From the NCBI GenBank assembly GCA_910585615.1, contig CAJUFO010000017.1, positions 1-64,000 of the forward strand: a DNA stretch of 64,000 nt, in the 5' to 3' direction. Source of the DNA: an uncultured Acetatifactor sp. (GTDB lineage Bacteria; Bacillota; Clostridia; Lachnospirales; Lachnospiraceae). The position numbers and the translations under genes were made by a program. The notes under the pieces were generated by a model, which saw nothing but the letters and a program-made list of their open reading frames with translations, searched no databases and was not told the origin of the DNA. Of this stretch, positions 15,356 through 24,449 are shown piece by piece (the first letter of the stretch is position 1; every line of letters begins with the position of its first letter).

Positions 15356-17029
15356 ATGTTTGATATCGTATATGTGACCTATAATTCAGAAAAATGGATA
15401 GAAAACTGCTTTAACTCTTGGCTGCAGGCAGATTTCGATTTAAAGGAAATATGTATATATGTAGTTGATAATGCTTCTATTGATAAAACAATAAAAAGAC
15501 TGGAAGAATTCAAGGAAAAGGAGGGAGACCGTTTTGGAAACTTTTCTATTATTAAGGAATCGCGTAACTGGGGATTCGGTAAAGCGAACAACATCGGATT
15601 CTCCAAAGGAAACTCAGATGTCGTATGTTTCTTGAATATCGATACAGAAATCTTTCCAGATACGTTCAAGGAACTAACAAGTGAGATTTCTGCTTCCGAT
15701 GCAAAAACAGTAGTATGGGAGTTTAGGCAGTTTCCGTTTGAACACCCCAAGCTATATGATATCCTGACGAGCGAAGCCGCATGGTGTAGTGGGGCCGCTT
15801 TTGCCATTCGTCGTCAGACTTATGCCGAAGTAGATGGATTTGACGAAAAAATATTCATGTATGCAGAGGATGTGGATCTTAGTTGGCGGATAAGGACGGT
15901 AGGCTATATTATTAAGTATGCGCCCAAGGTAAAGATAACGCATCATTCATATGCTTCGGAGGGAGAGATTAAGCCAAATCAGCATGTATATAGTGTAATT
16001 AACAACCTACTTCTAAGGTATCGTTTTGGTGGAAAGAAAAAAATACTGGCAGGCCATTTGTTGTTTTGGAACCTTATGCACAGACCAGCGGCATTTCCAG
16101 GTTCTAAGAAACGGTTGCTAAAGCTATATTGGCATCATTTCCGGCTGATACCGCATTTCTGGGCAAAGGGCAAATATAAGAAGAATAAGACTTCTGTAGG
16201 GTACTTTAGTGGATGGGACTATTGGCTTATAAAAGATGGAGGCTTCTATCAAAATTTCTTGCCGATTGAGAAGCCTTTGGTTTCTATTATAGTCAGAACC
16301 TGCGACAGACCAGATGTATTACGGGAGACTCTTGTTTCGTTACGGCGGCAAACCTATGACAACATAGAGATAGTCATTGTAGAAGATGGAGAGCCTGCGG
16401 CAGAACAGATGATTAGGGAGGAATTTTCAGACCTGGAGGTGCTATATCGCGCAACAGGGCAGAAGGTGGGGCGCTGTAAAGCTGGAAATCTAGCTATGAG
16501 TTTAGCACATGGAAGGTATCTGAATTTTTTAGATGATGATGATTTATTCTATGCAGACCACGTTGAGGTGCTGGTAGCCAACCTAATCAGGAGCCAAAAG
16601 CAAGCTGCCTATGCTACCAGCTTTGAGACACCCATCGTGGTCACATCGAAGGTGCCGTATATATATGAAGTGCGTAACTATTTAGGGGTACATAAGCAGC
16701 CATTCAGTAGAATAGTCCTATGCCATCATAACTACATACCAATACAGAGCATCATGTTCGAAAAAAAGCTGTTTGAGGAGTATGGAGGACTGGATGAATC
16801 TGTGGATGCCTTAGAGGACTGGGATATGTGGGTTCGCTATTCATTGCATACAGATTTCGAGTTTGTAATGAAGACTACATCTATTTATAGGGTTCCGGCA
16901 GTACGAGAAATAAATGAGAAACGTCAGAAAGAGCTGGATAATGCACTGCTTTATATGCGGGAGAAGCATAAGGGTTATATGCAGCAAATTAGTGTTTATG
17001 ATGTGGCCAGGATGTATGAAAGCATGTAG
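15356..17029 (+). CDS. Tandem GT2-GT2 glycosyltransferase
   Basis: 557 aa. The first GT2 domain (1-230) is of the rhamnosyltransferase-like type (VYVTYNSEKW, VDNAS, FLNIDTE at 92-98, and EDVDLSWR at 171-178). A helical linker, possibly membrane-associated (about 230-300), joins it to a second GT2 domain (308-557) with VRTCDRPD, IVEDGE, FLDDDDLF and LEDWDMWVRY. The second domain is a paralogue of the stand-alone enzyme at 11222-12061, sharing about half of its residues by eye. It starts 4 bp after the methyltransferase stop. It is expected to add two sugars in sequence. Confidence 0.87.
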   Translation: MFDIVYVTYNSEKWIENCFNSWLQADFDLKEICIYVVDNASIDKTIKRLEEFKEKEGDRFGNFSIIKESRNWGFGKANNIGFSKGNSDVVCFLNIDTEIFPDTFKELTSEISASDAKTVVWEFRQFPFEHPKLYDILTSEAAWCSGAAFAIRRQTYAEVDGFDEKIFMYAEDVDLSWRIRTVGYIIKYAPKVKITHHSYASEGEIKPNQHVYSVINNLLLRYRFGGKKKILAGHLLFWNLMHRPAAFPGSKKRLLKLYWHHFRLIPHFWAKGKYKKNKTSVGYFSGWDYWLIKDGGFYQNFLPIEKPLVSIIVRTCDRPDVLRETLVSLRRQTYDNIEIVIVEDGEPAAEQMIREEFSDLEVLYRATGQKVGRCKAGNLAMSLAHGRYLNFLDDDDLFYADHVEVLVANLIRSQKQAAYATSFETPIVVTSKVPYIYEVRNYLGVHKQPFSRIVLCHHNYIPIQSIMFEKKLFEEYGGLDESVDALEDWDMWVRYSLHTDFEFVMKTTSIYRVPAVREINEKRQKELDNALLYMREKHKGYMQQISVYDVARMYESM

Positions 17030-17075
17030 CAATGTATGTTGAGTACCCTTCTTGGGCCAGTGGAGGGAATGTTTT

Positions 17076-19853
17076 ATGAAAAGGAGTAGGCTTGCTTTGC
17101 AGCTTTTTCCATATTTCTTGTTAGGTGTGCTGATTTTCGCAACAGGGCTTGTACTATATTCTGAATGCATCTTTGGTGACAAGATTTTAGCATATGGCGA
17201 TTGGGGATATGATACAAAGCACTCTTATCTGCCTGCGTATGAAGCACTGGTTAGAGGGTTAAAAAATCACAATATAGAATTTTATGATTTTTCCTATGGG
17301 CCAGGGACAACTTGGGCGGCAAGAATGATGTTACTGTTAGACCCATTTATTTTGGCTGCGGCAATCGTGTGTGCGATTTTCGATAAGCTGTCCATAGGGG
17401 GACTGCTCGTATATGTTCAATTATTTAAATCAATCGTAGGGGGTGAATTGTGCTTTGGCTTCTTAAGGCAATATAAGTGCTCTAAAAAGTCTGCAATATT
17501 TGCCTCATATGTTTTTTCGTATTGCGGTTATATGATAGCAACGGGCCAACATTATATGTATTCAACATTGCCGATTTTAGCAGTGCTAAGCTTATTGGGG
17601 GTCAATCAATATCTTATAAAGAGGAAGAAAGGACTATTGATTTTTGGAAGCGCAGTTGTTGCGATGCTGGGGCCTTATGTTGCATTTCCGACATATCTGA
17701 TGATAGCTGTTTATGTTTGTGTTCGAGTAGGATTGCAAGATAAAAAATCAATAGCTTCTAAAACAAAAGAAGTATTAAAGACAGGTATTTTAATGGTAAT
17801 AGGTCTATTTGCTTCTGCAAGTCCGTTTGGGCTTCAGGCATATGACATATTAAAGGTTTCCTCTAGGATATCTGATACGTCATGGATACAAAAAATTACA
17901 AGTGGCTTTTTTGGGGTACCATTTGAATATATCAAAACAGGTTTTTTGCGTTTTTTTTCAAATAATTTGGAAGGTACGGTTAATCACTGGAATGGTGTAG
18001 GACTTCATTTCTCGGCATTACCACATTTTTTTTCAGTATTATTTGTTTTATGTGTAGCTCAGTTTTTATATAGGCTATTTACACGGGACATTGTTCGGAA
18101 AAAAAAGATATTATTTCTTAGTTTATTTACAATATTTTTGTTTTCGATATGCAATGCTTTTATTCCAATGATGTTTAATATGTTTGCAAGACTGGAGTAT
18201 CGATATGTGTTTATATGGCTTCCCTTTTTTGCATTATTAATGGCATTTACATTGGACCAAATATTCGTTTTTGACATCTTTTCACGTTTTGTAAATTTAT
18301 TGGCAACTATATTATGCCTTTTGCTGGTGACTTTCATGACAAATGATACAGAACATTATGTGTTGCAGGCAAAATTTGTGGCGTTATTCTCATTGGGAAT
18401 ATGCACAATTATGTTGGATTTAAGTAAAGCAGATGCGGCAAGATGGCTAAAAGCAAAGAAGAAAGTGATATTTGGTGTTTTATTTATTGTGGTTTCAATT
18501 GAACTGCTTATAGATAATAGGATTGTTTTGTATGGCGACCGTTCTTTGCTGACAAAAGAAGAATATCATGGTTCCTATTGGGACCCTGATATGAGGGAAT
18601 TGGTTGATTATATTAATGAAACTGAAGAAGATAATTTTATCAGAGTAGAAAGGACTTATTTGGGATATGGCACACCAGATGTGATGCTGTCTGCATTGCT
18701 TCCATACAGGTCTGTCAGTGTTTACAACAGCACCTTGAATTCCAATATATTTGAATATACACAAAGGTTTTTCCCTGAGGGGGCCGGAGGAATCACGCAA
18801 ATTGCATATAATATTGGGAGCTATGGTATCCCTTTTGATACTATAACCACGGCAAATTTAGGGATAAAATATTTAATAACGGATTACGAATATAAGATAG
18901 AAGGCTGGGACTTATTAAAGTCCTGTAATAATCGTTTATTGTATAAAAATAAATTTATTGATTCCGCAGGTTTGGTTTATAAAAATGCAGTAAGCCAAAC
19001 AGATTTTTATGAAATGTCTTTGATGAACCAGAAAACATTAATGTCCCAAGCAATTGTTTTAGAAGATGAGAATATAAATACAGATTGGGATGAAGAAGGG
19101 CTTTATTATGAGAAAGTGGAAGACGCTATTGTCCAGATAGTAAATCAGGATGGAGAGATAATAATGCTTGACAACAGGGATGGCATTGATTTAAAGGAAC
19201 CAAATTCAGTAATCGTAATTACACTTGATAATTCAAAATTAAACAGAGATAATCGCCAGGCGTTCTTTCGCGTTACAGTCACGTCAAGCGATGCGGGAAA
19301 ACTGTCGGTAATCCAGAATAATGGTGTAGTTGATACATGGGTGAATAGTGGGACAGCTTATTTGGATATACCTCCTAACAATCAAATGCAAGAACTTGTT
19401 TTACCATTAATGGCTGACACAATTGCAATCCGAGTCAATTGCGTTGGTTCCAATATGAGACTAGAAAATCTAGAGGTAATGTTTAATAATCCGATAATGT
19501 ACTCTAATGATGCCGTGACCTTTGAAAATAGGAAAATGGGAAGTATTGTTGAAGGGCAAGTAGAACTCAGCGAAAGTGCATTTTTGCTGATGCCTATAGT
19601 TTATGAGGACGGATGGCATGTCTATGTGGACGGGGAAAAAGAGGATATATTAAAAGCTAATTTTGGGCTATCAGCTGTTATATTAGAGGAGGGGAAACAT
19701 GACATTGTTTTTGAGTATAAAAACCCTGTTTTTAAAGCCACTTTGGTCGTAGCATGTATAGGATGGGGATGCGTTATTGGTATGTTATTAGCTCATTTCT
19801 ATAAAAAATATGCAGAGTATATTTTGAATGTAAAAGGAGACAATGTTAGATAA
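17076..19853 (+). CDS. YfhO-like multispanning membrane glycosyltransferase (GT-C type)
   Basis: 925 aa from the ATG at 17076 (GGAGGG 8 bases upstream). About 12-13 membrane spans fill the first 470 residues, with an acidic first extracytoplasmic loop (YGDWGYDTKHSYLPAY) as in GT-C enzymes. A large soluble domain (about 480-890) and a last span near the C-terminus follow. This is the YfhO layout; YfhO proteins use lipid-linked sugars to decorate cell-surface polymers such as lipoteichoic acid. The gene is notably more AT-rich than its neighbours. Together with the GtrB-like and GtrA genes downstream it can form a three-part outer-surface glycosylation route. Confidence 0.82.
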   Translation: MKRSRLALQLFPYFLLGVLIFATGLVLYSECIFGDKILAYGDWGYDTKHSYLPAYEALVRGLKNHNIEFYDFSYGPGTTWAARMMLLLDPFILAAAIVCAIFDKLSIGGLLVYVQLFKSIVGGELCFGFLRQYKCSKKSAIFASYVFSYCGYMIATGQHYMYSTLPILAVLSLLGVNQYLIKRKKGLLIFGSAVVAMLGPYVAFPTYLMIAVYVCVRVGLQDKKSIASKTKEVLKTGILMVIGLFASASPFGLQAYDILKVSSRISDTSWIQKITSGFFGVPFEYIKTGFLRFFSNNLEGTVNHWNGVGLHFSALPHFFSVLFVLCVAQFLYRLFTRDIVRKKKILFLSLFTIFLFSICNAFIPMMFNMFARLEYRYVFIWLPFFALLMAFTLDQIFVFDIFSRFVNLLATILCLLLVTFMTNDTEHYVLQAKFVALFSLGICTIMLDLSKADAARWLKAKKKVIFGVLFIVVSIELLIDNRIVLYGDRSLLTKEEYHGSYWDPDMRELVDYINETEEDNFIRVERTYLGYGTPDVMLSALLPYRSVSVYNSTLNSNIFEYTQRFFPEGAGGITQIAYNIGSYGIPFDTITTANLGIKYLITDYEYKIEGWDLLKSCNNRLLYKNKFIDSAGLVYKNAVSQTDFYEMSLMNQKTLMSQAIVLEDENINTDWDEEGLYYEKVEDAIVQIVNQDGEIIMLDNRDGIDLKEPNSVIVITLDNSKLNRDNRQAFFRVTVTSSDAGKLSVIQNNGVVDTWVNSGTAYLDIPPNNQMQELVLPLMADTIAIRVNCVGSNMRLENLEVMFNNPIMYSNDAVTFENRKMGSIVEGQVELSESAFLLMPIVYEDGWHVYVDGEKEDILKANFGLSAVILEEGKHDIVFEYKNPVFKATLVVACIGWGCVIGMLLAHFYKKYAEYILNVKGDNVR

Positions 19854-20821
19854 AAAGACAATAAATATCACTATTCCTATAATCTTTTGTACGATTATGA
19901 CACTGCTTATATCTTTTGTGCATAAAGAGAAAATATTGGTATTTGACATGGCAGACTATTGGAGACGTGGTAAAAGCCTGTTTCAAGGAGGCTTTTCATT
20001 ATACAATATTCCAGACACTTTTAGAGGATATCTTTTCTCATTATATTTGGTGATTGCAGGAAAGCTGGGGGGATAAACAGATATAAAGTTATGGTGTTAG
20101 TCAACATTTGTGTTGGTGCAATTTGAAAGTGCTTTGAATACGATGTTCCCATGTAGTCAAAACACCACTACCAACACAGTTATTGACTAACACCAAAGTT
20201 ATTTATTAATTCTATTATCGTTGGTTTGCTTTTGGATATATTTTTCCTAAGCTATTCAAATCGGCGGATGAAAGCCACAGGGGAACCAAAACAATAATTT
20301 GCTACCTATTGTTCCTGATGTTCCATAGGGGAGTGATAATATACCCATTATCGGATTTTTTGTTGCTGCTTTATGCGCTTGTTCCATTGTTGCCGTAGGG
20401 ATATATATTCCGACATTTTATAAATATTCTTTTGCCATGCTGGCCCAATCAATATGTGCAGGATATGAATAGCAATAAACTATTTTTGGTGATTGTTTCA
20501 TTGGTTATTACTTTTTTGTTTTTGATAGTCGTTTTGGGAAAGATGTCACGCAGCAGTTCAGTATATAAAGACTTTATGCCACTTTTGATACCAGCAATAT
20601 TTATCTTGCCAGGAGCAGTGGAAGTGCGTTTCTTCATAATGGTATATATGTTGCTTATCTATACGCTTGTTTTTAACACAGAGTGGAAGAAACTATTTTC
20701 ATGTTTAAGGCCATATTGGGGCAGAATGGCAATCTTATTTACTCTCTACAGTGGTATCATCTGCTCGATATGGAGCACACTTTTGGTATCAGAGGTATCG
20801 TATAAGATTTTTATGTATTAG
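19843..20821 (+). pseudogene. Membrane protein gene (GT-C or polymerase-like) broken by a MITE, stops and a frameshift
   Basis: It begins 11 bp inside the end of the YfhO-like gene with MLDKKTINITIPIIF and a membrane segment. Four lesions follow: a TAA at 20074, the 102-bp element at 20093-20194, a frameshift near 20290 and a TAG at 20396. Removing the element with one 8-bp duplication restores the original frame (KLFINSIIVGLLL...), showing that the element inserted into this gene. The remaining pieces are all hydrophobic and end with VYMLLIYTLVFN and a short tail at 20821. The intact protein would have had about 285-290 residues and several spans. The family is uncertain. Confidence 0.8.
20093..20194. 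mobile_element. 102-bp MITE with 12-bp terminal inverted repeats and 8-bp target duplication
   Basis: The ends are ggtgttagtcaa and ttgactaacacc, perfect inverted repeats, flanked on both sides by aaagttat (20085-20092 and 20195-20202). A second, imperfect inner pair (tgtgttggt with accaacaca) extends the symmetry to about 25 bp. There is no coding capacity. An 8-bp duplication fits several IS families, so the parent cannot be named from this copy alone. Confidence 0.85.
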
Positions 20822-20836
20822 AAGGGAGACGGTTAT

Positions 20837-21259
20837 ATGTCAAAACATATTGGAGCACAGATGCTGGAATTTCAACAAAGTGGTGATGAAAGGGGACATT
20901 TGGTGATAGTCGAGGGAATGGACGATATTCCTTTTGACATAGCGCGCATTTTTTATATATATGGTTCTGGAAATGATGTTGTGCGTGGGCAACATGCAAA
21001 CCGAAAGACCCAATTTGTCCTGATTAACGTGGCTGGATCCTGCAAGGTAAATGTCAAGGATGGGAAAGGCAATGAAGCGGTCTTTGTGCTGAACAGACCA
21101 CATACAGGAATTTATCTACCAGCCATGCTTTGGAAGGATATGTACGATTTTAGCGCGGATTCTGTATTATTATGCCTGGCGAGCGAACATTACGATGCGG
21201 CAGAGTATATCAGGGACTATGAGGAATATGTCAAGATTGTAGATGAGGAAACACCATGA
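20837..21259 (+). CDS. dTDP-4-keto-6-deoxyhexose 3,4-ketoisomerase-like cupin (FdtA/QdtA, WxcM-like)
   Basis: 140 aa, a single cupin domain. The core is VRGQHANRKTQFVLI (49-63), matching the RGxHA motif of FdtA/QdtA; H53 aligns with the first motif histidine, while the second motif position is N55. These enzymes move the keto group from C4 to C3 of a dTDP-6-deoxyhexose, giving the substrate for a C3 aminotransferase. That aminotransferase and an LbH acyltransferase lie downstream in the same operon. The GT2 gene overlaps its stop by 4 bp. dTDP-glucose synthase and 4,6-dehydratase are not in the window. Confidence 0.82.
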   Translation: MSKHIGAQMLEFQQSGDERGHLVIVEGMDDIPFDIARIFYIYGSGNDVVRGQHANRKTQFVLINVAGSCKVNVKDGKGNEAVFVLNRPHTGIYLPAMLWKDMYDFSADSVLLCLASEHYDAAEYIRDYEEYVKIVDEETP

Positions 21260-22188
21260 AAATATCGATAGTGATACCTGTATATTTTAATGAAGATAAC
21301 CTGAAGCTCCTTTATGCAGACCTCTGCAAAAAGCTGTTTATACATACCGATTACGAATGGGAGCTGGTCATGGTGGATGACGGTTCCCAGGACAAAAGCT
21401 ACTCCGTGCTGGAAGAACTTGCCGCACAGGACAAGCGTATCCATATATATGGCCTCTCGCGCAATTTTGGATCCCATGCAGCTATCTTATGCGGACTTTC
21501 CAAATGTACAGGAGACTGTGCCGTGGTAAAGGCAGCGGATCTTCAGGAGCCGACGGAACTGGTGCTGGATATGGTGGACAGTTGGCTGCAAGGAAATAAT
21601 GTGGTCCTTGCTGTGCGGAAGGACAGGCAGGAGGGCAAAGGGCAGACAATGTTTGCCAACCTTTATTACTGGCTGGTGCGCAAAGCCGCTCTCCCTCAGA
21701 TGCCCAAGGGTGGTTTTGATGTGTACCTTCTGGACAGGAAAGTCATCAATGTGTTGATGCAGCTGGACGAAAAGAACAGTGCTCTTACTGGTCAGATTCT
21801 GTGGAGCGGTTTTCGTACAGACAAGGTCTATTACACCAGGCTACAGCGTGAAATTGGCACCAGCCGCTGGACATTCAAGAAAAAAATACGTCTGGTTGCA
21901 GATACATTATTTAGCTTTTCCACATTGCCTATAACTATTGTCTCAATAATAGGTACATTTTCCTGCATTGGCGCTGCCATATGGGCAATTATTGTTTTTA
22001 TCTGCAAGCTATCCGGATTAATAGAGGTAAGCGGATGGACAGCTCTCTTTATGTTTAACCTGTTCAGCTTTGGAATTACCATGTTGACGCTTGGGATTCT
22101 TGGCAGCTATCTGTGGCGGACTTTCGATGCCTCGAGAAACAGGGTGTCATTTATCATTGAAAAGTCAAATGAGGTGAATCAAATATGA
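21256..22188 (+). CDS. GtrB/DPM1-type GT2, polyprenyl-phosphate sugar transferase
   Basis: 310 aa. The GT2 domain has IVIPVYFNEDNL, DDGSQDKS and, at the DxD position, KAADLQEP. Two membrane segments lie near the C-terminus (about 218-245 and 255-285). This architecture moves a sugar from a nucleotide to undecaprenyl phosphate on the cytoplasmic face. It is coupled by ATGA overlaps to the ketoisomerase before it and the hydratase after it. The likely donor is the amino sugar made by its neighbours. GtrA at 24450 is the probable flippase partner. Confidence 0.85.
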   Translation: MKISIVIPVYFNEDNLKLLYADLCKKLFIHTDYEWELVMVDDGSQDKSYSVLEELAAQDKRIHIYGLSRNFGSHAAILCGLSKCTGDCAVVKAADLQEPTELVLDMVDSWLQGNNVVLAVRKDRQEGKGQTMFANLYYWLVRKAALPQMPKGGFDVYLLDRKVINVLMQLDEKNSALTGQILWSGFRTDKVYYTRLQREIGTSRWTFKKKIRLVADTLFSFSTLPITIVSIIGTFSCIGAAIWAIIVFICKLSGLIEVSGWTALFMFNLFSFGITMLTLGILGSYLWRTFDASRNRVSFIIEKSNEVNQI

Positions 22189-22598
22189 ATCTTGGAGAAA
22201 AGGCATCATTTTCTAAAACTATTTCCGAATCAGATGTGTATCTGTTTGCTGGTATAACTGGGGACTTTAACCCAATCCATATTGACAACATAGCTGCAGG
22301 GAGTAGCTTCGCACATTCCAGAATCGCCCATGGCGCATTGATTTCTGGAATGGTTTCTACTGTAATCGGAATGAAACTGCCTGGGGCAGGGGCTGTTTAT
22401 ATGGAACAGGATTCCAAATTTCTGAAGCCTGTGTATATAGGAGACACTGTGACCGCCACTGTTGAAGTCGTAGAGATAATAAATAGTTCCAAAGGTATTG
22501 TTAAACTATGGACCTACGTAAACAATCAGCACAATGAACGAGTACTAGATGGTTTTGCAATCATTAAAGCCCCTATCGAAGAAGGAGAGAGAATATGA
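22185..22598 (+). CDS. MaoC-like (R)-specific enoyl-CoA hydratase
   Basis: 137 aa hot-dog protein. The hydratase-2 motif is complete: F-A-G-I-T-G-D-F-N-P-I-H-I-D, with the catalytic Asp and His of the PhaJ type, followed by RIAHGALISGM. Such enzymes hydrate crotonyl-CoA or longer enoyl-CoA to the (R)-3-hydroxyacyl-CoA. Its place is unusual: it is coupled by 4-bp overlaps between a sugar transferase and an LbH acyltransferase. I infer that it supplies a hydroxyacyl donor for the amino sugar. Confidence 0.85.
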   Translation: MNLGEKASFSKTISESDVYLFAGITGDFNPIHIDNIAAGSSFAHSRIAHGALISGMVSTVIGMKLPGAGAVYMEQDSKFLKPVYIGDTVTATVEVVEIINSSKGIVKLWTYVNNQHNERVLDGFAIIKAPIEEGERI

Positions 22599-23287
22599 TA
22601 AGCCCAAAAGCACAGATTGCGGATACTGCAATCATTCATGAAAACGTTACAGTTGAGGATAATGTTATCATTCATGATTACGTGGTCATCTACCCTAATA
22701 CGGTAATCAAGTCCGGATGTGAGATATATGATCACTGCGTCATAGGAAAACTCCCCACCTCACCTGGCATTACCTCGCGCAGTTTAAAGACTGTATATCC
22801 AGTCCTTACTGTAGGGAACAACTGTGTCTTATGTCCGTCTGTGGTTTTATATGCCGGGAGTGAAATTGGTGACCACAATTTGTTCGGAGACTATTGTTCT
22901 ATTCGGGAAGAATGCATCATTGGCAGCCACTGTATCATCAGCAGGAATGTAAGCGTCAATTATAACACTCGAATCGGAAGTTATACCAAAATAATGGACA
23001 ATTCCCATATCACCGGGAATATGGTCATTGGAAGCCATGTATTTATCAGTGTGCTCGTTGCAACTACAAATGATAACACAATGGGCCGCGAGGACTATAA
23101 CGAAGATCATGTTAGGGGAGCTTCTATAGGAGATTATGTCACAGTCGGTGCCGCTGCAAATATCCTTCCCGGTGTTAAAATCGGCAAGAATGCCATTGTA
23201 GGGGCAAGCGCACTGGTAACCAAAGATGTTCCTGAGAACAAAGTTGTTATGGGAATACCTGCACGTATCATCAAAGATGTGGGATAG
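22595..23287 (+). CDS. Left-handed beta-helix acyltransferase (FdtC/QdtC/WbbJ-like)
   Basis: 230 aa composed almost wholly of hexapeptide repeats (for example ADTAIIHENVTVEDNVIIHD), with the conserved end block GDYVTVGAAANILPGVKIG and a C-terminal GIPARIIKD typical of sugar O- or N-acyltransferases. Family members with this neighbourhood N-acetylate dTDP-3-amino-3,6-dideoxyhexoses. The adjacent hydratase raises the possibility of a 3-hydroxyacyl rather than acetyl group. Start overlaps the hydratase stop (ATGA). Confidence 0.85.
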   Translation: MISPKAQIADTAIIHENVTVEDNVIIHDYVVIYPNTVIKSGCEIYDHCVIGKLPTSPGITSRSLKTVYPVLTVGNNCVLCPSVVLYAGSEIGDHNLFGDYCSIREECIIGSHCIISRNVSVNYNTRIGSYTKIMDNSHITGNMVIGSHVFISVLVATTNDNTMGREDYNEDHVRGASIGDYVTVGAAANILPGVKIGKNAIVGASALVTKDVPENKVVMGIPARIIKDVG

Positions 23288-23300
23288 GAGGAGAGGCGCA

Positions 23301-24392
23301 ATGAAAATAATGCCAAACAGGCTTGACCGCGGTTTTCAACTATATCAGGAAGAGTTTGAAAAGAAAGCCCTTGAAATCCTTCGTTCGGGATGGTATGTCC
23401 TTGGCAGAGAGGTCTCTTCCTTTGAGGAGGAGTTTGCAGCCTACACAGGCGGGAAGCACTGCATAGGCCTGGCCAGCGGCCTGGATGCCCTTTGGATTGC
23501 CTTCCGCGTACTGGGAATCGGCAAAGGCGATGAAGTAATCGTGCAGGGCAACACCTACATCGCCAGTGTCATGGGAATCACAATCAACGGGGCCACACCG
23601 GTCTTCGTGGAACCGGACGAATACTTTAACATAGATGCCTCCCAGATTGAGGAAAAGATTACAGGGAAGACCAAAGCAATCCTGGTAGTCCACCTGTATG
23701 GACAGGCCTCCAACATGGATATCATCATGGAAATCGCCCGGAAGCACAATCTGCGCGTCGTGGAGGACTGTGCCCAGTCCCATGGCGCCCGGTTCCGCGG
23801 AAAAATGACCGGCACCTTTGGCGACATCGGCTGCTTCTCCTTTTATCCATCCAAGAACCTGGGAGCTTTTGGGGATGGCGGAGCCATTGTGACAGATGAC
23901 AGCAGCATTGCCGATGATGTACGGATATTCCGTAATTATGGCAGCGAAAAAAGGTATTACAATAAAGTAGTGGGTACCAACTCCCGCCTGGATGAACTTC
24001 AGGCTGGATTGCTGCGCGTCAGGCTCTCCCACATGCAGGAACTGGAAGAGGAGAAACGGAAAATCTGCAGCCGCTATTTAGCGGAACTATGCCATCCTGA
24101 CATTATTCTCCCCGATACTAGGGAAGGGGCTACCCATATCTGGCACCAGTTCGTAATCCGCACGGAACAGCGTCAGGAATTGATTGATTACCTGAACCGC
24201 AAAGAGATAGGGACCATTATCCATTACCCCATCCCGCCCCATTTATCAGAAGCTTACCAATACCTGAATGTCTGCCGGGGCAGCCTGCCTGTTACAGAGC
24301 ACTATGCGGAGACTGTTCTGTCCATCCCTCTCTATAATGGCATGACGGATGAAGAGCAGAACTTCGTAATAGATGCGATAAATGCCTTTTGA
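23301..24392 (+). CDS. DegT/DnrJ/EryC1 aminotransferase (FdtB/QdtB-like)
   Basis: 363 aa from the ATG at 23301, chosen because AGGAGGAGAGG lies just upstream; an upstream in-frame start would overlap the acyltransferase. The PLP lysine is K185 in SFYPSKNLGA, with VVEDCAQSHGA (153-163) and GGAIVTDD nearby. It should transfer an amino group to C3 of a dTDP-3-keto-6-deoxyhexose supplied by the ketoisomerase at 20837, giving a 3-amino-3,6-dideoxyhexose (Fuc3N or Qui3N type). Which epimer cannot be told from sequence by eye. Confidence 0.88.
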   Translation: MKIMPNRLDRGFQLYQEEFEKKALEILRSGWYVLGREVSSFEEEFAAYTGGKHCIGLASGLDALWIAFRVLGIGKGDEVIVQGNTYIASVMGITINGATPVFVEPDEYFNIDASQIEEKITGKTKAILVVHLYGQASNMDIIMEIARKHNLRVVEDCAQSHGARFRGKMTGTFGDIGCFSFYPSKNLGAFGDGGAIVTDDSSIADDVRIFRNYGSEKRYYNKVVGTNSRLDELQAGLLRVRLSHMQELEEEKRKICSRYLAELCHPDIILPDTREGATHIWHQFVIRTEQRQELIDYLNRKEIGTIIHYPIPPHLSEAYQYLNVCRGSLPVTEHYAETVLSIPLYNGMTDEEQNFVIDAINAF

Positions 24393-24449
24393 CCTAGGCA
24401 TTCATAACAAAATGAGCGGCCATAACCGAAAGGCAGGGGTGCATTTACC

